Assembly: GCA_002900995.3 (NCBI GenBank)
Contig: CM035311.1
Coordinates: 3,038,001-3,102,000, forward strand
Origin: Ganoderma boninense
Lineage: Eukaryota; Basidiomycota; Agaricomycetes; Polyporales; Polyporaceae
Length of the DNA stretch: 64,000 bases
Direction: 5' to 3'
The notes under the pieces are model-generated. The model was not told the DNA's origin. It did not search any database and saw nothing but the letters and a program-made list of their open reading frames with translations. Numbering within the stretch: position 1 is the stretch's first letter; each line of letters opens with the position of its first letter. Below, in pieces: positions 61,028-64,000 of this stretch. Both the position numbers and the translations under genes were made by a program.

Positions 61028-64000
61028 ATGGCAAACAATCCTCCGCCCTCCGAACAACAAATATACGACGTACGAGAATGCGCCAGCCAGCTCCAGTACG
61101 CCTTCTTCTCGCGTCCTCAGCCCGGCGCCCCCAATCGCAGGAGTTGGGAGAGACGCTTCCTGGTCACATTCGATCGTATGTTAAAAATCTTAGAAGCCAC
61201 CCAGTTTCAGTACCTCCCCCCCTTCGCTCTCGGGTGCATTTGGGAGAACAACCGCCGCACTAGTGCGGAGCAGTTACGGTTCGACATCGAGCGCATCCGC
61301 GATGCTCACGATCCGGCACATCCTCTTCACCACGGCGATGGCACGCTTGTCTACCTGCCGGCTTACGATGGACCATTCGCGACGATTCCTGAAGCCGAGC
61401 TGCGGGAGGTGTGGTGGCCACTCGGTCAATCACGAGGTGCATGCTTCGCTACATACTCCGGCTCCTTTGTTAACATCCACGCTTTCAGCCACAGCCTATC
61501 ACGGTGTTGCGGGGAGTAGTGGAACTGCAGGTAGTACGCATGGTGCCGGACCACAGGGTACGCTTGCGGCAACTCTAAAACGCATGCGAAGCCCTACTAA
61601 CGAGCACACAGATGATGCTGGCGGGCACAGCAGCGCTTGGATGCCATCAGATCGGACGGATGCCGAAGAGACAGAGGCGGAGGACATCGATGCCAACGGG
61701 ACAGAGGCAGACGAGACAGAAGCTGAAGATACGGAGGTGGACGAGACGACAGAGGCGGACGAGGGGGAAGCGGACGAGACGGAGGCGGACGAGACGGAGG
61801 CGGACGAGACGGAGGCGGAAGCAGATGAAGACATGGGTTCGGCGGCGCTACATTCGGGGCACGCGATGGACGTAGATATGGACGGCAAGGATACACCCAA
61901 GAGGCGCGGCCGCGGTACCGCTAGGACGAAGTACAAGCCCGGCACCTCTACGCAGTCGAACGCAGCATCCACTATCCCTCGTCGTACAACTCGCTCCGGC
62001 TCCCAGTCCGTCCCTCCCGCTGGGGCTGCCATAACACCATCGACATCCGCTCGAGGTACCGGAACCAAGCGACAGAGCTCCAGGGGCCCTGGCAAGCGCA
62101 AGGCCACGATCGTCGACACCGGCAGCGTCCGCGACGATGCGTTGGATGTGCCGCCACCTGCCGATGAAGAACCTGATGTGCCCCCCGGTAAAGGAAAAGG
62201 AAAGGAAGTCGCGCGAGGACGATCGGAGCGTCCTGTAAAGGGAATCGGCACCTTGACGTTCAACGACATAACGCCCGAAGAGATCGAAGGGAAAGCCGTC
62301 GAGCACGTACGTCGGCATCATCGTAGTTCGACGATATATTACTGATGCGCACTCAGCCTCGCCCGTGCGAACGCTGCATCGAAAAGGGCTTCCGCTGCAA
62401 GTTCAATCCTCTTCTCAGGTCTACCTGCATCCCTTGCAGCAGCAAGAACGCCGCTTGCAGTCACACGTTCTACAGCAAGAAGAACCACTGCTTGGCGACG
62501 TACCTGGCGTATGCGTGGTATCGTATGCTCTCCAATCCAGACGTCTTTGCGCCACCGGACTTCTCTCCCACCCGCTGGCCGAAACCATGCCCCAACAACG
62601 AAGACATTGCATGGTTTCGCAAGCAATACGACAAGCAGCCGCGAGGCCGTTCGAAGACCAAGACCGGGAAGAAGAAGCGCACCTCACGCTCTGTGCATGA
62701 GTCCGTCACCGAGTCCGAGGTGGATGAAGCTGCCGATGACGGCGGGACGTCGATCGCAGCTACTACGTCCGACGTCGGGTCAGTTGCCGCAGAAGATGCC
62801 AACAACGCTTCCACATCAGCCGCAGCTGCTACCGCCGGTGCCGTCGACGACGACATGGACATGGCCCCATCGCCAGGCTCCGACGCCTCAACTACGGCCA
62901 TGGCTGTCGAGAACGGTGGGGCATTGGCTGAAGACATGTTCGATCTCGTCGACGCCCTCCCTGTCCCTGATAGGGCTAAGCAGCGCGAGCATGCAAAGGA
63001 CGCAACGGCCCACTCTCTCGCTATTGGCGGCAGCGTCGGCAGCTCTCAGGCATCTTCGTCCTCAACTGGCCCTCACGCTCACCTCACGTCGCGCTCTCCT
63101 GCGTTTGAGATTCCTCGTCCCACGCACATGAAGACTGTGCAGGCATCAAAAGTTCCTCCGGAGCTCTCGCGCCGCACGTCCGCACGTCTGAACCCTCCCA
63201 GTATGCCGCCACCTCCGTTTCAAGCGAAGAAGTACGCAAATGTTCCGTTCGCCGTCAAAGGGATCTCCAGTACGTATATACATATGTTTCACATGCCTCA
63301 CACTCATCCCCTCTATTCAGGCACCTGGCAAGATCTGCCGCGGGTTGGGCACCGCCTGCATAGTGGTGTGTACACTATCGTGGACCCTCCGCATGACGAC
63401 CAGACGCCTGCGCTTCTCCAAGCGTTGTTGAGCGTTGGGCTGGATGATCTGGACGTCGTTGACCGTCTGGCTGAGAACAACTCAGATGCGTCGCCTCCTA
63501 CCTTTTCGCGCTCAAGCACCCCACTGCCTGAACCCTTCCTACTCTCCGAAAACATAGTCCAACTGGTCCACGACACCAAGGCTAGATTTGAGGAGATGAA
63601 CCAGCTCCACGAGCAAATGCGGGCCGACAGCGAGGCGCTCCAAGACCGTGCACATGGTTTGGCTCATCGTCACGGTCCACTCATTTCGCAGTGGAACGAC
63701 ATGGGGCTTGCCGTCGTTGACGACGTTCGGGATGCATACGTAGCCCTCAGTCGCATTCATGAAATCCTTGCGCGTTTCTCTACCGCGTTCACTGACATCC
63801 CCTCCGTTCCCTGGAGCTGGATGTCTCTTCTCGATTTGTTGACGAAGATCGACGAACTACGGGAGTTATATCGTGTGGCATGGCAACGATTCGACGTTCT
63901 TGAGGAGGACCAGCGGCCGCTGAGGGGGGAGATGTACCGACTTCGTCAGAACGTCGCCCAAGTTCAAGCATGCTTGGACGGCATCGCCAACGACACGGTG
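61028..64000 (+). CDS. Unrecognised large protein with internal Zn2Cys6-type cluster (3' end outside window)
   Basis: Exons 61028-61436, 61489-62306, 62357-63269 and 63321 to beyond 64000, with introns of 52, 50 and 51 bases and phases that all fit. 940 residues are visible. The start MANNPPPSEQQ at CCCATGG is chosen; an in-frame ATG at 60899 is the alternative. Residues 1-136 are a Trp/Arg-rich unknown domain. Residues 198-250 are a Glu/Asp/Thr repeat. Basic stretches (KRRGRGTARTK, GTGTKRQSSRGPGKRK) look like nuclear-localisation or DNA-contact segments. Residues 413-443 hold CX2CX6CX9CX2CX6C (CERC...CIPC...C), the spacing of a fungal Zn2Cys6 DNA-binding cluster, here in the middle of the protein. 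Ser/Thr/Ala-rich linkers and a long helical, coiled-coil-like part (about 770-940) follow. It may be a nuclear or DNA-binding factor, possibly element-encoded; family not recognised. Confidence 0.7.
61672..61826 (+). repeat. 15-base acidic coding minisatellite
   Basis: Imperfect tandem copies of a 15-base unit of the GACGAGACGGAGGCG type encoding Asp/Glu-Thr-Glu-Ala runs, inside exon 2 of the large gene. Likely length-variable between strains. Confidence 0.85.
62366..62458 (+). other. Zn2Cys6-type cysteine cluster
   Basis: Six cysteines spaced CX2CX6CX9CX2CX6C with basic residues between the first three (EKGFR) as in fungal binuclear zinc clusters. It starts three codons after an intron, so a domain-sized exon start coincides with it. 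Confidence 0.7.

Larger units (their letters stand above)
59204..64000. mobile_element. Foreign block truncating HET copy 3 (possible end of a large mobile element)
   Basis: Unrelated to anything else in the window. It begins exactly where HET copy 3 loses similarity to copies 1 and 2. The first 330 bases are rich in ATATATAC-like and GGCCGG words, reminiscent of subterminal repeats of DNA transposons, and are followed by two divergent multi-exon genes. The right end is outside the window, so inverted repeats and target duplication cannot be checked. A simple translocation or deletion junction is the alternative. Confidence 0.4.

Noticed and set aside
61499..62269. 256-codon frame on the - strand
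   Set aside because: It is the complement of the acidic/Thr-rich repeat of the + strand gene. Its Ser/Ala-rich composition comes from the minisatellite.
61263..62345. Separate 360-aa gene
   Set aside because: Splice sites at 61437/61488 and 62307/62356 join it in phase to exons on both sides, so it is an internal exon.

Overview
The window looks like nuclear DNA of a filamentous fungus, most likely a basidiomycete of the Agaricomycetes. The coding stretches are GC-rich and cut by short introns of about 50-75 bases with GT..AG ends and CTRAY-like branch sites. The recognisable proteins are a HET-domain heterokaryon-incompatibility family, an Old Yellow Enzyme, an F-box/LRR protein and the WD40 tRNA-methylation subunit TRM82. 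Nothing bacterial or organellar is seen, and no tRNA, rRNA or CRISPR array was found.

The dominant structure is a tandem segmental duplication. A unit of about 22.5-25.7 kb is present two and a half times, with landmarks at 1, 25707 and 48242. Each unit carries, in order: a cluster of TRM82-like copies (+ strand); more TRM82-like and Old Yellow Enzyme sequence (units 1 and 2 only); unrecognised remnants; a large HET gene (- strand); a long non-coding HET upstream region; and a diverged TRM82-like copy. At least 16 TRM82-like copies or pieces can be traced and none is intact. The two best (8353-10092 and 30406-31907) carry frameshifts or a nonsense codon.

Unit 2 holds the intact genes: an Old Yellow Enzyme of six exons (34086-35534, 380 aa), a convergent F-box gene (32617-33969) and a complete HET gene (38817-42752, 1289 aa). 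In unit 1 the Old Yellow Enzyme copy is broken and the HET gene is split by a 1.2-kb terminal-inverted-repeat element (16510-17721). In unit 3 the HET gene loses its HET domain at 59203, where unrelated DNA begins.

From 59204 to the end the sequence changes character. GGCCGG-rich terminal-like DNA is followed by two divergent multi-exon genes. One encodes a 365-aa protein with tandem KLPVVG repeats. The other is a long gene running off the window, with an acidic repeat, an internal Zn2Cys6-type cysteine cluster and a helical C-terminal part. This block may be one end of a large mobile element that landed in the third HET copy.

The most interesting points are the HET C-terminus, built of three copies of an uncharacterised beta-rich module, and the co-amplification of HET, TRM82 and Old Yellow Enzyme with patchy gene conversion and TE disruption.
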